From positions 1-7,355 of the forward strand of contig JAADYZ010000327.1 of the NCBI GenBank assembly GCA_010092775.1: a stretch of 7,355 nucleotides of DNA, given 5' to 3'. Shown piece by piece: positions 4,937 to 7,355 of this stretch. The notes under the pieces were generated by a model that had not been told where the DNA came from, searched no databases, and was given only the letters and a program-made list of their open reading frames with translations. The position numbers and the translations under genes were made by a program. Numbering within the stretch: the stretch's first letter is position 1; each line of letters begins with the position of its first letter. This DNA is from Chloroflexota bacterium. GTDB taxonomy: Bacteria > Chloroflexota > Anaerolineae > Aggregatilineales > UBA3940.

Positions 4937-7355
4937 TCAGAACAACTCACTGACGCGCAGCGCCAGTTGATGCGTCTCTTGGAAGATTTCTTGAGCGGTG
5001 CCCTCATCTCCCAGGGCAAAGGCCACACTGCCCAGCCGGTTGAGCGTATAGAGGACCGCCACCAGATCGTCATTCTCGCGGGCCAGTTTCAGGCTCTCTT
5101 CCAGGTAGCCCCGCGCTTCCTCCAGTCGATTGAGCCGCCAGAAGATATCACCCAAGCCGTAGAGAACCTTGGCCAGCGTCATCGGATCGTTGCTGTTGCG
5201 GGCCAGGGGAAGGCTCTGCAGCAGGTGAGTCTGTGCAGCCTCGTTGTCATCCTCGAAGGTAGCGGCTTGCGCCATGAAGAACAGCGCGCGCGCTTGCCCA
5301 CTCGGAAAGCGGATCGTCTGGGAGAGCTTGACGGCGGGCTCAAGCTGCTCGCGTGCGGCGGCATTGTCACCCGCGAGGAGATAGGCCTCGCCTAAGGCGA
5401 TGGCAATCTCGGCCCGCATCCGGGCGTCTTCTCCAACAACATGGTCCTGTGCCTTGAGCAGCACCGGGTAAGCTTCGTCTAGCTGATTCAAACGCATCGA
5501 TTTGCGGCCTGCGTCCAGCCAATAAGGAACCGAATGATAAGGTTCACCAGCCCATTCAAAGTGGTCAGCGATGAGCGAGAGGTATTCGTCGGTGCGCTCA
5601 CCGGCCACCTTCAGCAGCCAGCGGGCCACCCCACCATGATAGGCGCGGGCCTGCCGTCGGATCAGATTGTCGTAGATCAGTTCGCGCAGCAGGTTCTGGG
5701 CGAAGACGTACTCGGTGTGATCTTCAAACGCGGAGCTATCGCGCTGGTAGATGAACTCCCGCTCCAGGAGCATGGACAGCAGGGGCGTTGGATCACCGAT
5801 GGTGTTCTCGTCAAGTTCATCAAGCTCGCGGATTACCCCATCATAGAAGACGCGCCCCACGACCGCAGCGCGTTGCAGCAGTACCCGCTCGGCGAAGGTT
5901 AGGCTGTCGAGGCGGGCTTGCAGCAAACCGATCAGGGTAGGCGGCACACGAACAGCCGCCAGACGAGAGGCGTCAATGGTCCACTCCTCGTCCCCTTTGA
6001 TGATCACCTCATCCTCGATCATCATCTTGACCAGTTCCTCCATGTAATAGGGATTGCCCTCCGCCCGGTCCACGATCAAGTCGCGCAGCTCGGTCGGCAC
6101 GCGGCTGACCTTCTGAAGAATCTCGCGCACCAATTCGCGGCTCTCGCGCCGATCGAGCGGTTCAAGGTCGATCTGGCGGTGGAAGTGCTGCCCACTTCCC
6201 CAGGTGGGCCGTTGTTCGAAGAGATTGGGCCGCGCCTGGGCTACCACCAACAGCGGAATCTCCTGGTTCTCACGGACCAACTCGGTGATCATGTCGAGCG
6301 ATGCGTCGTCAGCATGTTGGATGTCAATCAACTCGATCACGACCGGCTTCTTGCGAGCCATCGCAGCGATCAAGCGGCTGAAAGCGCCTTTGGCGCGGAT
6401 GGTCAACTGCTGCGAGTCGCTTTGGAATTGGCGCACATAAGGGCTGTCCATAAAGCCCAGGCCAACCAGGAAGCCGACCAGATGGGCCATTTCTTGGGTG
6501 GCCAGGGTGCCCAGCTTGCCGATGATCGACTCTAGTTTTTCCTTCACCACAGGGGGGCTATCGCTGTCCCGGATGTCGAAGAAGTGAGCCAGCATATCGC
6601 GCAGCAGCCCATAGGGTCGGTGTGTCAGCCAGGAGCTGGCATGGCCGCGCAGCCAGAACGTTGAGTCTTCGCGGCGTTCGGCCCAGCGGCGGAATTCGTA
6701 GGCCAGCCGCGACTTGCCGACACCTGGCTCACCAACGATGGTAATCACCTGGGTCTCGGTGTCCTCCACGACGTAGAAGAAGGCGCTCTTGAGCGTATCC
6801 AGTTCGGCACGCCGTCCGATCATCTGCGTCTCGACGCCTTCAACGCTCATCATCTGGTCACGTTGTTCAGGCGTTCGCGCGCTGATCACGCGGTAAACTT
6901 CGATCGGGTCTTTGCGTCCCCGGATCTTCAGAGTGGATTGGCGTTCCATTTCGTAGAGATCGCGCACGGCAAAGTAGGTGCTGTGGGAGACATAGATCGC
7001 ACCGTTGGCCATCTCAGCGATTCGGCTGGCAATGCTGATCGTCGATCCGCTGGCGGTATAGCTGCCCGTCTCGGAGTCCGGAGTGAGGAGGGCCAGTCCG
7101 GTGTTGATGCCGATGTTGATGGGTGGATCGCCGTCATCATCCTCTGGCAGCACCGATGCGCCCAACTCATTGACTGCCGTGTAAATATCGAGCGCGGCCT
7201 GAATAGCCCGTTCGGTATCGTCTTCCCGTGCGATGTCTGCGCCCCACACCAACAACAAATCCGACTCGGTACGCAGAAAAGACTCCCCCCCGGTATTCTG
7301 CCCGATCGCTTCGGCCACATCCCACAGCATGATGACCGCCTGCCGTGCGGCCTCC
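4937..7355 (-). CDS. Class III cyclase-like / AAA-type ATPase / TPR regulator, N-terminus outside the window
   Basis: The frame is open to the right edge, and codons before the Met at 7330 (EAARQAVI) continue the cyclase fold, so the true start is outside. Counting from that Met: cyclase-homology domain about 1-150, with EDDTERAIQAALDIY (36-50), INIGINTGLALL (71-82) and YTASGSTISIASRI (91-104). A linker with MIGRRAELDTL (170-180) leads into an AAA/STAND-type ATPase, with Walker A GEPGVGKS (200-207), Walker B region VVIELIDIQHADDASL (330-345) and RAEGNPYYMEELV (422-434). TPR-like helical pairs fill about 600-792. The fusion is common among bacterial signalling and transcription regulators of the MalT/AfsR-like type, but no DNA-binding domain is seen here. 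The cyclase part lacks consensus Asp and Asn at the substrate and transition-state sites (Ser96, Ser99), so it may sense or bind nucleotides rather than make cAMP. It ends in TGA 4939-4937. Confidence 0.9.
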   Translation of the reverse strand, partial: EAARQAVIMLWDVAEAIGQNTGGESFLRTESDLLLVWGADIAREDDTERAIQAALDIYTAVNELGASVLPEDDDGDPPINIGINTGLALLTPDSETGSYTASGSTISIASRIAEMANGAIYVSHSTYFAVRDLYEMERQSTLKIRGRKDPIEVYRVISARTPEQRDQMMSVEGVETQMIGRRAELDTLKSAFFYVVEDTETQVITIVGEPGVGKSRLAYEFRRWAERREDSTFWLRGHASSWLTHRPYGLLRDMLAHFFDIRDSDSPPVVKEKLESIIGKLGTLATQEMAHLVGFLVGLGFMDSPYVRQFQSDSQQLTIRAKGAFSRLIAAMARKKPVVIELIDIQHADDASLDMITELVRENQEIPLLVVAQARPNLFEQRPTWGSGQHFHRQIDLEPLDRRESRELVREILQKVSRVPTELRDLIVDRAEGNPYYMEELVKMMIEDEVIIKGDEEWTIDASRLAAVRVPPTLIGLLQARLDSLTFAERVLLQRAAVVGRVFYDGVIRELDELDENTIGDPTPLLSMLLEREFIYQRDSSAFEDHTEYVFAQNLLRELIYDNLIRRQARAYHGGVARWLLKVAGERTDEYLSLIADHFEWAGEPYHSVPYWLDAGRKSMRLNQLDEAYPVLLKAQDHVVGEDARMRAEIAIALGEAYLLAGDNAAAREQLEPAVKLSQTIRFPSGQARALFFMAQAATFEDDNEAAQTHLLQSLPLARNSNDPMTLAKVLYGLGDIFWRLNRLEEARGYLEESLKLARENDDLVAVLYTLNRLGSVAFALGDEGTAQEIFQETHQLALRVSELF

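Noticed and set aside
4829..5395. Plus-strand 188-codon open frame starting in the gap before the DUF4126-like gene
   Set aside because: Most of it is antisense to the TPR region of the regulator, and it has no recognisable domain or RBS.
5918..6535. Plus-strand 205-codon open frame opposite the ATPase domain
   Set aside because: It is antisense to the AAA-type ATPase region, whose conserved motifs explain the sequence. Its composition (many His, Gln, Asp, Leu) is typical of antisense frames in GC-rich genes.
1..7355. CRISPR array, tRNA, rRNA or replication origin
   Set aside because: No regularly spaced direct repeats with unique spacers, no cloverleaf-like sequence with a recognisable T-loop, no rRNA-like stretch and no cluster of DnaA-box-like sequences were found by reading both strands.

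Overview
The window reads as bacterial, GC-rich and densely coded. It is most likely from the Chloroflexota or a similar lineage with many signalling proteins. That guess rests on content: a Hanks-type Ser/Thr kinase, a cyclase-like/AAA/TPR regulator, a DUF4126-type membrane protein and a secreted bactofilin-like protein with a membrane anchor. No rRNA or other phylogenetic marker is present, so the assignment is soft.

Layout, left to right. Bases 2-145 (+) are the last 47 codons of a flavin amine oxidase. It converges on a Ser/Thr protein kinase (142-1635, -) whose C-terminal part resembles a V4R (4-vinyl-reductase type) ligand-binding domain; the two genes share a CTAG as overlapping stop codons. 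A 403-bp gap (1636-2038) follows. It holds a good sigma70-type promoter for the kinase, a probable decayed fragment of a histidine-kinase ATPase domain, and the promoter/RBS region of the next gene. Bases 2039-3463 (+) encode a secreted beta-helix (bactofilin-like, 17-residue repeats) fused to a multi-pass membrane domain. The 313-bp convergent gap 3464-3776 holds two strong inverted repeats and a short coding-like stretch. Bases 3777-4814 (-) encode a DUF4126-like multi-pass membrane protein. Bases 4937 to the right edge (-) encode a large regulator cut by the window edge: class III cyclase-like domain, AAA-type ATPase, then TPRs.

Functional reading. Two genes are sensory (kinase-V4R and cyclase-like/ATPase/TPR) and two encode envelope membrane proteins. 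The kinase and the bactofilin-like gene are divergent and separated by a shared regulatory gap, so a link between cytoplasmic ligand-dependent phosphorylation and an envelope structure is possible, but nothing in the sequence proves it. Two signalling domains show departures from consensus: the kinase APE motif and glycine loop, and the cyclase substrate and transition-state residues. I found no CRISPR array, tRNA, rRNA or intact mobile element.
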